Notes: a model not told the origin generated them from the letters alone. Shown: positions 1 to 12,570, counted from the first letter of the stretch. The stretch: DNA of 64,000 nt from Chamaecrista fasciculata (GCA_003254925.1 QANZ01048032.1:19688-83687), one strand, 5' to 3'. Numbers and translations: made by a program.

Positions 1-700
1 AATTTATTATTTGATTTTTGATTTATACAAAATTAATTAATTAATTATGGAATAATAAAAATATATACTTTATTCTATAAATATTTCAATTATCATTTAT
101 TTAAATTAATTTTAATGCTTTTTGTCTTTAAATAATTTATATTCAAAAGGTCACTCACGTATAAATTAAATTAAAGAGTCATTGTTATTTTGATTCTTAT
201 TATTTACACAAGTTTTTTTAGCTTCAATTTTTCATTATGGAGGAATTATGGCTTATGAGTTAATAGAGACCATGACGCATCTTTTAACATCGCCTGGAAG
301 CTTATAGTCGGGTGAAGCGGTCCAATTGAAGCAAATTCATTGGCATTGGTTCCTTCCATCAAAGCTGAAAAGAGCATTTTCTTGGAATCTCATTCAGTCA
401 AACGCTCTCTGTGAGCTGCCTGTGATACGGGAAAAGATAAATATAATTCTTGAATGGAGCTCCAAATCAATGAAAGTTATTTGAAGACTTTGAGTCATCT
501 TCTAGTTTTGGTATCTAAGGGTTAGTTTGGGAAAAGAATTCGTCAAATTATAATCTTATCTTAGCCCAAAATTTAAATTAATCTTGTTTGTTACAAATTA
601 GATTATAATATGATTATAATCTACAAAAATCTCATATCTTTAAAAACTCAATTACTATTGCACCCCTATTAATATACCTATAATTACCTATACTCCAATA
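1..700. other. AT-rich flank, no gene recognised
   Basis: No open frame of useful length and no domain is visible. A less AT-rich stretch at about 240-520 could be a decayed gene or transposon piece, but no frame gives a recognisable protein. Confidence 0.5.
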
Positions 701-1217
701 TATGGGTGTTCACGAGTTGGGTTTAGGGCGGGTTGGTTCGGACTCATTATTTTATTTGGTGAGTTGGGTTGGGTTGGGCTAAAGAAAATAATTGAGTCAA
801 CCCAAACCAAACAGTGGTGGGTTGGGTTAGCGGGTTGGTCCACACTATTTTTCTTTAATATATTTAATTTTTAAAAAAATTGGTCTCTCTTAAATTTTTA
901 TTCTTTAATTTAGTCCTTCAAAATTTATTTTTGATGGACTAAATTGAGAATAAAAATTTATGAATTGACTAAATTGTAAAAATAATATTATTTGTGATAC
1001 TAAAATATAATTTTAACTAAATATTTTTTTTTTATTTTTTATTTTTGCGGGCTAGTGGGTTCGAAATCTTGAAACCCGCAGCCCAACCCAAATCATAGCG
1101 GGTTCAACTTTTTGAACCCACACCAACCCGCTAACCCAATTCAAACCAATACAAACTAGCAAGTTGGGTTGATTTTGGCGGGTTGACCAATCCACACCAA
1201 CCTACTGAATACCTCTA
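701..1217. mobile_element. Non-autonomous hAT-type element (517 bp)
   Basis: The ends form imperfect inverted repeats: TATGGGTGTTCA at the left, and TAGAGGTATTCA read inward from the right. The element is flanked by a perfect 8-bp direct repeat, CTCCAATA (693-700 and 1218-1225), the duplication size of the hAT superfamily. The interior is rich in GGGTTGGGTT-like motifs in inverted orientation, so it can fold back. It has no transposase. Its ends resemble those of the element at 3428-4285, so they probably belong to one family. Confidence 0.8.
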
Positions 1218-1295
1218 CTCCAATATATATTAAAAGAATGTCATTGGGTTAATGGATTTGTCAAGTTCCTAGGGTTTTGTTTGGTGGTGAAAGCT

Positions 1296-1651
1296 TAAGC
1301 TTGGGGACTCCTTGAGGGTTTGCGATTGGCCGTCGATTTGGGTGTGGATTTGATTGAAATTGAAAGCAACTCTGCAATTTTGGTCGGATATGTTCAGGGT
1401 CGGTTCTTGCCGGTGCTGGATCTCGTCGGTATTGTGAAGGAAATCATTGAGCTTTTGTTGATGTTTAGCGGGTGGAAGATTGCTCATTGCTGGAGAGAAT
1501 CGAACCATTGTGTTGATTTTTTGGCGTCGATGGGTACGTCGTTGTCTCCGCAGCTGACAGTAGCTCGCTTGACGTCGCCGCCGGATGGAGTTCGCTTGCG
1601 CCTCCTTGGGGACACCATGGGTGTCGCACAGTTGAGAGAAGAGAGAGTTTA
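1296..1651 (+). pseudogene. LINE-type RNase H domain remnant
   Basis: The frame read from about 1296 gives WGLLEGLRLAVDLGV, then IEIESNSA, then AHCWRESNHCVDFLA. This is the signature of the plant RNase H-like (RVT_3) domain at the C-terminus of L1-type LINE reverse transcriptases. After it comes a PP-x-LLGDTMG-like tail and a stop at 1651, then T-rich and A-rich tracts (1699-1757) as at a LINE 3' end. The endonuclease and reverse transcriptase parts are absent and an in-frame stop lies just upstream, so it is a 5'-truncated dead copy. A stand-alone RNase H-like host gene is possible but unlikely. Confidence 0.7.
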
Positions 1652-1842
1652 GGGTTGGTTTGTTTGGGTCTTTGCGTTCTTGCTTTGGCTTGTCGTTTTG
1701 TTTTTTTTTTCTTTCTTTGTCTGGGCTCTTTGAGCCCAGTAAACACAAAAAAAAAATACCTAAAGGGCATTTTAGTTATTTTATATCACCCTTCATTTAT
1801 TTACACCTACAACAATATATCTTCATCGCATAACTTTTCACT

Positions 1843-2278
1843 AGGTGTGTACAAACATTTACCTGGCCCGGCCAACCCCGGCGGACCCATCCTCGCCCGA
1901 GGGTGTTTGAGCCGGGTCTGGGTCTAGTGTCTCTAGGCCCAGCCCACCCCGGGGTACATCCATTTTTCAAAAAAAAACAAATTTACTATACATATTTATA
2001 TTTTATACTACTAAATATTTTTTTAATTGTAAGAAATACATATCTATTATTATTTTTATCAATTGTATATTAAAAGTATACATAAAATATATATTTAATC
2101 TTAATTAAATCAACGTTTTTTTTAACAATTAAGTCAACTTAAATGTCTTTATTAATAAAAAAATCATTAAATTGATCCAAAATTAATTGTTTCACCAATA
2201 TATACAAGTGAAAATATATATAGAATGAATAAATAATTTAAGAAAAATAAAAAAAAATCATTGGCCCGGCCGGACCCG
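1843..2278. mobile_element. Partial GC-rich fold-back element cut by an assembly N
   Basis: The sequence begins TAGGTGTGTACAAA, which resembles the TAGGGGTGTTC hAT ends in this window. It continues with GGCCCGGCC- and GGGTCTGGGTC-like motifs that recur just before the N at 2279. The right terminus and any target duplication are missing, so the class is a guess. Confidence 0.3.
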
Positions 2279-2279
2279 N

Positions 2280-3046
2280 AATTCAAAAAATAAATTCAAC
2301 CAAAATATTTAAAAATTTGATTTTGAACAACTCGGTATGTTTTCAACTTTTGTTTTCTCTATTAGGGACTAATGTGTTAACTCGGTAAAAATTAGATGGC
2401 TCAAAAGTCAAATACTTTTGTCTAAAATTTATTTTGACAAAATCAAATAATTATAGTTGTAATATAGATAGAAAAGCAAATGGACAATGACTGTTATTTT
2501 AACCTAGGGACCAAATCGTCCACGATTTTAACATTACATGAACCAACAAACTTGTATTTTTTTAAGCGTATGATTTGTTCAGTCAATACAAAATGAAGTA
2601 TCAAAAAGTAAGTGTCATCATAGAAAATTATTTGGGAAATATACGATAAATGTAATTATACTATGTATATTTATCAAATGGAATAATCTATCAAAATAAT
2701 CTAGAAAATGTTCGAAATTGAAACTTCTAAAAAAAATCCGATTATTACAAATCTCAATGCAAAAAATCTTACCAAATAAAAATCTATTTTTCAAATTTTT
2801 TATCCAAACAACTCAAATTATTCACAAAAAGTCAAAAGTCAAAAACCAAAAAGTCATAATATTCTATTCCAATTTTATCCCTATATAATATATCAATTCA
2901 CACACCCTTCTATTTATCAAATTCAATCATTACATACCTATTTAAATATTTCACACCCAAAAAATCTTTTTTTTTTTCAAAATGTAGTCCAAACACCATT
3001 TAGTATGATAAATTTAAAATTACAGATTACTTGTTACAAAAAAAAA
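2280..3046. other. Intergenic, nothing recognised
   Basis: AT-rich DNA with A- and T-tracts and no coding signal. It ends in a 9-A run that abuts the MULE at 3047. Confidence 0.5.
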
Positions 3047-3942
3047 GGGTAAATTACACAAAAGGGCCCTGTGGTTTAACCCATTTTCAGATAGGGTCCC
3101 TGTAGTTTAAAAAGTGTCAGATAGGGTCCCTGTGGTTTGCTCCGTTAACAAAAAGGGTCCTGAGGTATATTTTCGTCCAAAATTTGACGAAAATTTTGGC
3201 TAAAATACTATTTTAAGACCATAACTATTAATTTTTATGCCATAGGGTGAAATTTTTATTTTAAGACCATAAATTAATTTTCAGACGGATTGTTCCACAC
3301 TTTTGGCGGCACTCCTTGGTCACTAACAAAACTCAAAAAATAGAACATGAATTAAACGACCCTGACCACCACCAACGACAATGATCATGGAGGAGCATGA
3401 GACTTGACCGACATCGACAGCCACAAATAGGGGTGTTCGTCGGGCTGTTTGGGCGGTTTGAAAGGATTTTTCAAACCAAACCAATGATTAAATTTCATTC
3501 ATCAAACCAAACCAATAAAAAACGGTTTGGGCGGTTCGGTTTGAGCGGTTTGAAGGTAATTTATTGTTAATTTTGTCACTAATATACTAATAAAAAAATA
3601 TACAGTTATTCTCATAACTTACTACAACACTAATAAGAAAATAAATATTATCCCTATATATAGTATAGAAGATTTTTTATAAATAATTAATTGAAATTAA
3701 AATTGTAGTTTACTAATATATATTTCTTCCTCTAACTTAATATCACAATAAGTTCTTCAAATATGGTATGTTTTATATTGTATAAACTAACACAATTTTA
3801 TATAATAGTAAGATGTATAATCACTCATGGCGCATTATAATATGTTATATATAATGTAATAATATTCTCATTCTGTTATAAACAACAAAATGGTTTTCTA
3901 CTTTTTTAGCAAAAATCATTAGTATATAACAACTTTTAACTT

Positions 3943-3982
<40 letters not shown>

Positions 3983-4761
3983 GAAGGTGCAAATATTTTC
4001 AAACATGTAAATATATTTTCAATGTTGAATATTGTATGTATGAGTAATAGAGTATGACAAGGCCAAAAAAAAAAAAAAAAGTATGAGTTACCTAATGAGA
4101 ATATGAGGTATGTGTATATATATAAGTAAATAAGAGTTTTAGCGGTTTGGCGGTTTGGTTCGGTTTGTGCGACGTTCAAACCAAACCAAACCGCTCATCT
4201 ATCGGTTTGGTTCGGTTTCACCTTCAGTTCGGTTTGGTTTGGTTTGGTTCGGTCGATCAGTTTGATTCGGTTTTGAACACCCCTAGCCACAAAGGAGCAA
4301 TACGAGATGAGGTTTCACGATGTGCAACGGCGTTTTCGAACCGAGGCTTTGCTTCTTCGACGGTGAGGAATTTGGGTGTATGAGTTGGGTTAGGGAAAAC
4401 AGATTCGGGTTATGGGTTTTTGGAAGAGAGAGAGAGACGTCGACGAAGGTGTGAAAGAGAGAGGCGACGAAGGTGAGAGAGAGAAAATAGAGAAGGGTGA
4501 AATTCATTTATTATTATGAAACTTTTCATTTTTTTGTGTCAAAGTCCTCTCATATAAATAGGGAGTCAAATGCATAAAAATTAATAGTTATGGTCTTAAA
4601 ATAGTATTTTAGCCAAAGTTTTCGTCAAATTTTAGACGGAAATATACTTGAGGATCTTTTTTTGTTAACGGAGCACACCACAGGAACTCTGTCTGACAGT
4701 TTTCAAACCACATAGACCCTGTCTGAAAATAGGTCAAATCCACGAGATCTCTTGTGTAATT
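3047..4761. mobile_element. MULE-like fold-back element with long arms, hosting a nested hAT
   Basis: The left arm (about 3047-3270) and right arm (about 4570-4761) are inverted copies of each other. Both contain variants of AGGGTCCCTGTGGTTT and end in GGTAAATTACACAA-type sequence. The flanks are poly-A, so a 9-bp duplication fits but is not diagnostic. The interior holds non-repeat sequence (3290-3419 and 4294-4500) that may be captured DNA; I could not identify its source. A hAT element is inserted at 3428-4285. Confidence 0.65.
3428..4285. mobile_element. Non-autonomous hAT-type element (858 bp) nested in a MULE
   Basis: Perfect 11-bp terminal inverted repeats TAGGGGTGTTC are flanked by a perfect 8-bp duplication GCCACAAA (3420-3427 and 4286-4293). 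The subterminal regions are rich in GGTTTGG/CCAAACC motifs in opposite orientations. There is an AT dinucleotide run near 3947-3975. No transposase frame is present. Confidence 0.85.
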
Positions 4762-5221
4762 AAAAAAAAAAAATACGGAGTACTAACAAAACAAAAGCTT
4801 CGAAGTACGAAATAATCCCGTTTGAATAATAATAATAATAAAATCAGAATTTATTTTTACTGCCGTAGGAGCGCCAAAAGGCAATTTTGGAGGGAAGATA
4901 GCCGTCGCTGGATGACGCTGGAAAAAGACAGAAAAGTAGGAAAATGGAAAAAGTGTGAGATAACTTATAAGTAAATTTTACAAAAGCAGCGTTTACTTTA
5001 AATATTTTTGTAATTTGGTGGTGGAAAATTAAGAAATTTAATAATTTGTAATCATTCAGGAGGAGGGTGCATTATTCATGACGCTGACGATTCGTAACAA
5101 GAAGCACTGCACCATCTGCATTATTCACAAGTAACTGCAAAGGAAAAGGGAAAGCGACGAAATAACAGTAGAGAGAGAGAGAGTGGAAATTCATTGAAGG
5201 AGAGAGAAAGAGCCGATCACC
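4762..5221 (+). promoter_or_regulatory. MO25 upstream region and 5' leader
   Basis: This stretch lies between the MULE and the MO25 start codon. A GA-rich tract (about 5170-5215) directly upstream of the ATG is typical of plant 5' leaders. No TATA box can be assigned with confidence. Confidence 0.4.
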
Positions 5222-8200
5222 ATGTCGTTCTCGTTCTTCAAAATTTTGAGGCCTAAATCGCCGCAGGAAGTGGCCAAGTCTGTCAAGGACATTCTCATGG
5301 CTCTCGACACCAAAACTGTTGTTGAAGTTAAAGCCCTTGAGAAGGTCTTCTTCTGTCTCCTGATTTTCTTTTTCTTTTTTCAGCTCTTGCTTATGAATCA
5401 TGATACATTTCTTGCGGCATTTAATTTCGTTCGTCAGTGCTTACGTGACATTTTGACATTGAATCACTTAAGTCGCATCTCCTTGATCCATATTCTGAAA
5501 TGCTGTATCTGAGTTTATTTTTCAGCTGACTTCGCGGTAATACTGAAATTGTCAAATGAGTCTTGCTGAATTTATAGTTTAATGGAATAATAATGTGTGA
5601 TTTGCTATGTAGTGTTTGCTGGTGACTATAAGAGTAGTTTTATTTGAGAGGCATTATTGGAAGAGTTATAATTTACAGAAAGAATTCTGGATGATCAACT
5701 TTCTCAAGATCATTAAGCGTTGTCCTAACGAGGTTGCTCTGATTTTAGCCTTATGTTAGAGAACCTGGGAAAAACAAACAGCATGCTCAACCTGAAACCG
5801 GAATTGTACATGCTAACAGCTTGTTTATGTCAGTTTAATCATCATAGAATAATGTCGGAGATGTAACTGTTTTGCTTCTCTCTTATGCATGCTTTTGATT
5901 GTTATTCCCTCTTGCAACTCTTGTTGTAGATAATATACAGGTATACAGATGTTAAACTGTTGTTCCATTATTGAGTTGCATTTTCCTTAATTTTGCTTAA
6001 AAGTTCATTTCATGCTTTGCCATAGGCTTTAGAGGAAGTTGAGAAGAATTTTGTGACAATGAGATGCATGCTTTCTGGAGATGGGGAGGCTGAACCAAAT
6101 TTGGACCAGGCTTCACAGCTAGCAGAGGAACTTTGTAAAGGGGATGTCATTGCCCTTCTAATCCACAAGTTGCCTATACTAGGATGGGAAGTAAGATTTC
6201 GATTGCTAATAAGTATCAGAATGTGCAGTTTGGTTTAACTGGTTGATCATAATTGGTCTGTGAATTCTGATTCAGGCAAGAAAGGATTTAGTCCACTGCT
6301 GGTCCATATTGTTGAAACAAAAAGTTGACTCCAAGTATTGCTGTGTAGAATACATTGAACAACACTCTGAGTTACTAGACTTCCTTGTTGTCTGGTAGGG
6401 CTTTTATTGCTGACATCCTTTTCCTCTGTTACCTCTTTCAATTGGAGAATTTTCCTTCACTGGTTAATATAGTTGTCAAGTGAAGTCCTAAACTAGTCAA
6501 GTTGGAATGTATTAATACTTAGGAACCAACTGTATGGTATGGGACTTGAATCCCACATCTGTAGTGTAGGATTCTGGTATGGGTTTTATAGGGACTGTGC
6601 ACTACCCGCCATTTTGAGTTAGTTTTTTGGGTGTGGTTCTCCCAAAAATTCCAATCAATTGGTATAAGAGTTTTCCACTTTGTCCTGGTTGCAATCATGC
6701 GACCTAGGCGGTAATGCTAGTATTACAATTTTAGCATATACATTGGGCTTTCTTACCTCACGAGGTAGTTTTTGGTGTGTGGTTCTCTAAAAGGCTATGA
6801 AAATGTTGCTCTATGCCAAATTGGAAGTAAAAAGGTTTCATTCTACATGAATAGTTATTCTCTCTAGCAATCAAACAAACATTATTTCACTTGCGACACT
6901 GCAGCTTATTATTCTCAGACATAAATTGACTTTTTTTAAAAAAAAAAAATCATAATCATCATATGCAAAAGTGACATTTTCTCTGGAAAAAAAAGAAAGA
7001 AAGAATTCTCTCTACCCATGTAAAAGGTTCTTCCTACTTAACAATGGCTTTAAGCGTCCTTAAATATTAATAATCACTCATAAACTGCCTTTATATTTTC
7101 TCCAAGCAGCTATGATAACAAAGAAATTGCCTTGAATTGTGGAATAATGTTGCGGGAATGCATCAAATATCCTACACTAGCAAAGTAAGATATTTTCAGA
7201 TTGTCACCTTTTCATCTCTGTCATTTTTCACATTTTACATATCTCTCATGTCCATTGAAGGCCAAGATTGATCTTTCTGAAAATTCATGTGAAAGGAACT
7301 GCTTCACTAGTTTTCTATCACTGAATGTGATAAGCTGCAACAATAAGTTTTTTTTTTTTATCTATAGGAAGAAAATGAAGAGCATTTTTCTGGATTATAA
7401 CATAAATTTTTTTGTGTTGGCATCGAGGTTTAATGAGGTACTCCATATGGCTGGTATTCTTGTTTAATTTGTGAGTATTAACTCAGTCATTGTGCCAGCA
7501 TCCATTTTTGCATTTACATAGTCATTTGTGATTCACTTCTTAAATGATGCTTAAGTAACTGTAACATTTAAGTACTTTCTTGTGGCCAAGCTTGAGGATG
7601 ATGAAATTCTTTCCGTTAGAACGTTGGATTCTGAAAATATATAAGGGAAATGCTATCAATAAAAGAGGGGGAATTTATTGCATGCAATATTAGTGACTTT
7701 TTAATGACTTGGTTAATTTAACAAGTGATTGTTAATTTGTATTGTGCGATATCTGTTCGTGTAATCTATCTAGAAGCAAGTCAGCTTCATTCACGATTCT
7801 AGTATTCTGTATTTTCAGATACATTTTGGAGTCGCCAAGCTTTGAGTTGTTCTTTAAATTTGTAGAGTTGTCAAATTTTGATGTTGCTTCGGATGCATTT
7901 TCTACGTTTAAGGTCAGATTTATATTCTGTTTCCCACTCCTCCTGCTTTATTTTATCCTATTAATCATACTTCCTCCTTTTTTCATTACTGATTTTAGAC
8001 TTCCTTCTTCCACTCCTTTATACATATCTAAGTAATGTTTTGCAGGATCTGCTAACTAAACATGGAAAATTGGTCTCTGAATTTTTGGCAGCTCATTATA
8101 CTGAGGTTTCCTTTCCCTTTGTCTTATTTCCTTTTGTTTTTTTTAATTGAAACATATCAAGGCCACACAAAATGCTATCTTAGTATTTACATATGTTGAT

Positions 8201-10621
8201 GATTAAATACATTTTAGGAGCCGCATGGGAAACTTTTAATATTTTCGTTATAGTTAATATCTTTGAACATGTGCACGGTGATGACTTAGTTATTGGAATT
8301 TTTTTTTTGTTTTTTTCTTAAATCTCGCATGTTACTTTGACTTTTCTAACAATACTTCTTTTCATAAAGGCTTTTCTAACAGTACTTCATGTTGCAGTTC
8401 TTTAATCTCTATGAGAAACTGTTGACATCTCCTAATTATGTCACAAGGAGGCAGTCTTTAAAGGTTTGTTCTGGATACAATTTTCCATACGTTAGCCTTT
8501 TGATCTGTAGGATTATGAACAATTAAATTAACTTCATGTGGGGTTTAGATTCTATCGGAATTCCTTTTGGAGGCTTCAAATTCCCATATAATGAAGCTCT
8601 ACATCCAAGAAGTTCGTCACCTGAAAGTCATGATGACTTTGTTGAAGGTATGATTCCTCTTCATCCTGTGCCATTGTGTGATATTGTACCTTTTCCCATG
8701 ACAAATGAATATGATCCAATGGTGTACTTACGTTTTTGTGTGAAGTGCATGGCATGGTTTATTAATTGCATCTATAATACATAAGTTCATATTGTCTCCC
8801 TTTTTCAACCTTGTTATGTTGGTATTTGTATCACTACAAATTCAAGGGCGGCAATTAATCGCAAAAAAAAAAAAAANNNNNNNNNNNNNNNNNNNNNNNN
8901 NNNNNNNNNNNNNNNNNNNNNNNNNNNNNNNNNNNNNNNNNNNNNNNNNNNNNNNNNNNNNNNNNNNNNNNNNNNNNNNNNNNNNNNNNNNNNNNNNNNN
9001 NNNNNNNNNNNNNNNNNNNNNNNNNNNNNNNNNNNNNNNNNNNNNNNNNNNNNNNNNNNNNNNNNNNNNNNNNNNNNNNNNNNNNNNNNNNNNNNNNNNN
9101 NNNNNNNNNNNNNNNNNNNNNNNNNNNNNNNNNNNNAAAAAAAAAAAAAAAAAAAAAATTAGAGAGCAACTATAATATCTGGTCAGTTTAGTTATATGAA
9201 GCCTTACAACTGTGAAATTTAAGGCGCACTACAACCACTAGACTACTAGAGACCATAATTTCCCGTGCTTGCTTTTTTGTCAGCCACTCTACCTGCTGGG
9301 CATTTGGAGTGAGCTGTACTATCAATCTTCAATGCAGTAATTACTAATTAGCATCCAAAAGCTATAGAACACTAGATTCTTCATGTTTCACATATTCCAA
9401 ATATGTTGCTTTTATTTTACCTTTTCTTTCTTTCTAGCCTTTAGTAAGTTTATATATTTTTTGGACAGGATTCAAGTAAAAACATTCAACTATCAGCTTT
9501 TCACATTTTCAAGGTGAATTTCCCCTTTTGTCCGTTTAAGTTCATTTGATGATTCCTCCTGTAGGCGTAATTAAAAATTGGCATAAGAAGTTGCTACCCC
9601 ATTAGATTCCTGCAAAGTTTGGCATCGTTGGAGAACTTAACATGTCATACACTTGTGATGTCACAGTAATTGATTGGAAATTTGTTCCGCGGTAGCATAC
9701 GGGGATTCATAGAATTATTGTAACAGATTCATTCTAGTTGATGCAAGTAAGAAGCCTATGTTATGCACTTGAGTTTTGGTTTAGTTCATTCAGGATGCAC
9801 ATTTGACCCACATGATCATGACTCATGAGTTTGGCCTCAAATCATGTTCTTGGTGTGCTTAGTAGACATCCTATATGGATGTACATAGTAGTTAGGGAAG
9901 GATGATGAGGCTTTTGTTGGGCAGCCATATTTAGTAAAGTGATGACCACATGACAGTTTTTGGACAAGACGGTAAAGGGTGAAGATCTGGCAGAACACAT
10001 GCTCCAGAAGTTATCTGTGCAATCGTGTTTTCAGATACTAAAGGCAATCTGACAGCTCGCTAAATACAGCCATGTTAAATATATCTCATGCGATAATAGA
10101 ATAAAATACGTAGATACCCTTTTGGGTACGTGCAGGAAGTTCCTGAATACTGAGGGCTACTCTTTCTTCACTTTTAAAATATTGATGGACATCTATTTTT
10201 TATTTTTTATTCCAAGAGTTTTTATAGAGGCAAAACTTTATGAAACTTTGTTTTGGAGGTTATGATCTGTGGTTGTTATAGTTCCCTCTCCTATGTTTAC
10301 TCAGGTTTTTGTTGCTAATCCAAATAAGCCACGAGATGTAAAAATTATTCTGGCGAAGAACCGAGTGAAGCTGTTAGAGTTGCTTCGTAATCTGTCTCCT
10401 GCTAAAGGTTATGTAATATATACATCAGTGGATTTCTTTGAGAGCCACACTTGTTACTTGGATTGTTCTAAATTCTCAATTCATGCTGTAACATACCTTT
10501 TAAAAAAAGAAAACAAAATTCACATCTCTTGGTTTTTGCACCATTTTCAGGTTCAGAAGATGAGCAATTTGAGGAGGAAAAGGAGCTAATCATCCAGGAA
10601 GTTGAAAGAGTATCAAGTTAA
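5222..10621 (+). CDS. MO25: MO25/CAB39-like scaffold protein (Mo25 family), 11 exons
   Basis: Exons by GT-AG reading: 5222-5344, 6026-6190, 6276-6394, 7110-7184, 7819-7912, 8046-8105, 8398-8463, 8549-8647, 9469-9513, 10305-10407 and 10551-10621. They total 1020 nt and join in frame to 339 residues, the usual Mo25 length. The start MSFSFFK, the segment ALDTKTVVEVKALEK and the acidic end GSEDEQFEEEKELI are characteristic of plant Mo25 proteins. The protein is an all-helical armadillo-like scaffold that, in animals, binds and activates Ste20-type kinases with the pseudokinase STRAD. Plant members work with Ste20/Hippo-like kinases in growth and cytokinesis (family knowledge). Intron 8 contains the 260-N gap, but no coding residue is lost because exons 8 and 9 join in phase. 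The function is cytoplasmic signalling by inference. Confidence 0.93.
8877..9136. other. Assembly gap (260 N) inside MO25 intron 8
   Basis: The gap is bounded by A14 on the left and A22 on the right, so assembly failed at a poly-A tract, perhaps the tail of a retroposon in the intron. Translations through it are artefacts. Confidence 0.95.
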
Positions 10622-11490
10622 GTTGTTTCTTTGATAGTTTGATTTGCTTTGTTTGCTCTTTTGTACTGACCTTTTGACCTGTACATTCCTAGCTAATGTG
10701 ATGTAATAACTTCAAGTTGCTGACTAACGTAAACTAATGTGAGAGAGGTCCCGAAGTTTTTGGTTTCTAGGGTGCAAGTGCAAATCATATATAAAAGCCT
10801 AAAAGCAGAACACATGGTCTTTATGTGCCACGTGTTACTGGGTCTTATATTGTTATTAAAACTTTTTATGATTCTTCGACCAATCCCTGTGCACCATCTC
10901 ATATATCATTTTATTAAACATTTTTTAAGAAAAACATCAGCCAAAAACTAAAAAAAAAAGAAAGAGAATACACTGCATTTTTTTTATTATCATGTTAAAC
11001 ATGGTCTCTGCAACATCATCACCATTATATTCACGATTCCATCTTCCTCACACTCTTCTTTCTTCCCTAATAATCTATATTCCATACAACCTCCAAATCA
11101 ACAACACCAAACCAAGAAACCACTCTCTTCAATTTCAATCCCTTTCTATCTCTTGCAGATCCCAGATGGGAGTTTAATCCAATTGAAAAGCCAGAATTTG
11201 GAAATTGAGTGATTTGAAGAGTGATGATGGAAGCTTGATCTTCGGAAATGGTCTTCGGAAATCTGAGTCAGATTCGGTGACGGTGAGGGAGACGGCATCA
11301 CTGGAGATGAAGGTGATGATGGGTTTGGTGGGGAGAGAGAGAGAGAGGAGAGAGAGGGGAGAGGTGAGATAGAGAAATTATGCCAAATTGACTAATTTTT
11401 TTGGGCCCGCTTTGATTATAATCACACTACCATTATATCAAAGCTGATTTTACTTTAAGCGCAAACGAACGGAGCCTCAGACTTAAAGTT
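10622..11490. other. MO25 3' flank and unassigned DNA
   Basis: It contains the MO25 3' UTR, then sequence with no recognisable gene. A GA-rich stretch at 11335-11360 and the DNA from about 11400 onward may already belong to the decayed Helitron, whose left end I could not find. Confidence 0.4.
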
Positions 11491-12067
11491 GAATCATATC
11501 TCATTCTACTTAGAAACATTGACAAATCATTGGGCGTCTATAATGGAATTAGATTGATTGTTCCCAAACTTGATAAACATGTCATTGAAGCTCTCCCTTT
11601 AGCTAGAAGATCTGCAAGGTGAAAAATTCTAACTGAACGAATCTTGATTAATCCTTCCCATTATAAGATTCCTTTCAAATTTGTACGTTGTCAATTTCTT
11701 TTGACTTTGTTCTTTGCAATGACCATCATCAAAAGCCAAGGCCAATCATTATCAATAGTTAGTCTGTATCTACTACGACCAATGTTCACTCATGGTCAAT
11801 TATATGTTACGTTATCTAGAGTTCCATATCCCATTAGTTGGTAGGTTGGCGAGACAGAAAATTCTTATCACAAAGATGTTGATTACTCCGTCTAATTTGA
11901 AGATTTCGCTAAAATTTCAACGCCGTCAAGTTTCGTTGACAATATCATTTGCAATGACAATAAACAAGAGTCAAGGTCAATCATTTCCAAACGTTGGATT
12001 ATATCTTCCAAAATCAGTGTTCACTCATGGTCAACTATACGTTGCACTTTCCAGAGTTCATTCCACA
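11491..12067 (+). pseudogene. Helitron Pif1-like helicase C-terminus, partly duplicated
   Basis: Translated pieces include LRNIDKSLGVYNGIRLIV (from about 11500) and two successive copies of the helicase end. Copy one (about 11644-11835) has FAMTIIKSQGQS and FTHGQLYVTLSRV. Copy two (about 11880-12058) has FAMTINKSQGQS and FTHGQLYVALSRV. These are the conserved C-terminal motifs of Pif1-type helicases encoded by plant Helitrons. The copies are in different frames and the Rep domain and helicase N-terminus are absent. The piece points towards the Helitron 3' end at 12570, as expected for a 5'-truncated element. Confidence 0.8.
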
Positions 12068-12501
12068 TAAGGCATAAAAATACTAATTGCAAATTCATCG
12101 AAGCATGAAGACAGCGAAAAAACTGAGAATGTTGTGTACAAAGAGGTATTCCAAATGTTAGATTAGTTATTCTATTATAGATAATGGTCCTTATATATTG
12201 TTATTAATGAATTTGTCACTAACACTATATATTTAATGACAAAACTACCGGGTACCCTGCCATAGATATAATTGACGACAAATGGTATTGTTTTATTAGC
12301 AATCGTCTTAACAACTTCATAGCGAGCACTATAACTTATTTCTTTTTTATTCTTTTTCAATTATATATGCACTCCACGTGAGAAAGGTATAATAAAAATT
12401 GCTTGGAATATACAATAGGTATGATTTGATGACATGCACGACCAACAGCTTGGAACATATAAACGTTCAATTTAAAGTGTTCTTATTATTAAATTGACTA
12501 A

Positions 12502-12570
12502 AACAAATAGATCCCCCGTAACATATTTTTGTAACACAACCACTTGTGCATCGCACGGGTCAAAACCTAG
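12502..12570 (+). mobile_element. Helitron 3' terminus, copy 1
   Basis: The terminus ends in CTAG followed by T (12567-12571), matching the Helitron CTRR|T rule. About 10 nt upstream is a short hairpin (ACTTGTGC, loop ATC, GCACGGGT) with two G-T pairs in the stem. It is nearly identical to 13086-13158. Confidence 0.8.

Noticed and set aside
4147-4383. Small gene in the frame spanning the MULE interior
   Set aside because: It reads across the hAT end (TTCGG/TTTGG repeats) and shows no domain.
8792-9175. Open frame of 127 codons through the N gap
   Set aside because: Created by Ns and poly-A (Lys/Phe runs); it lies in an MO25 intron.
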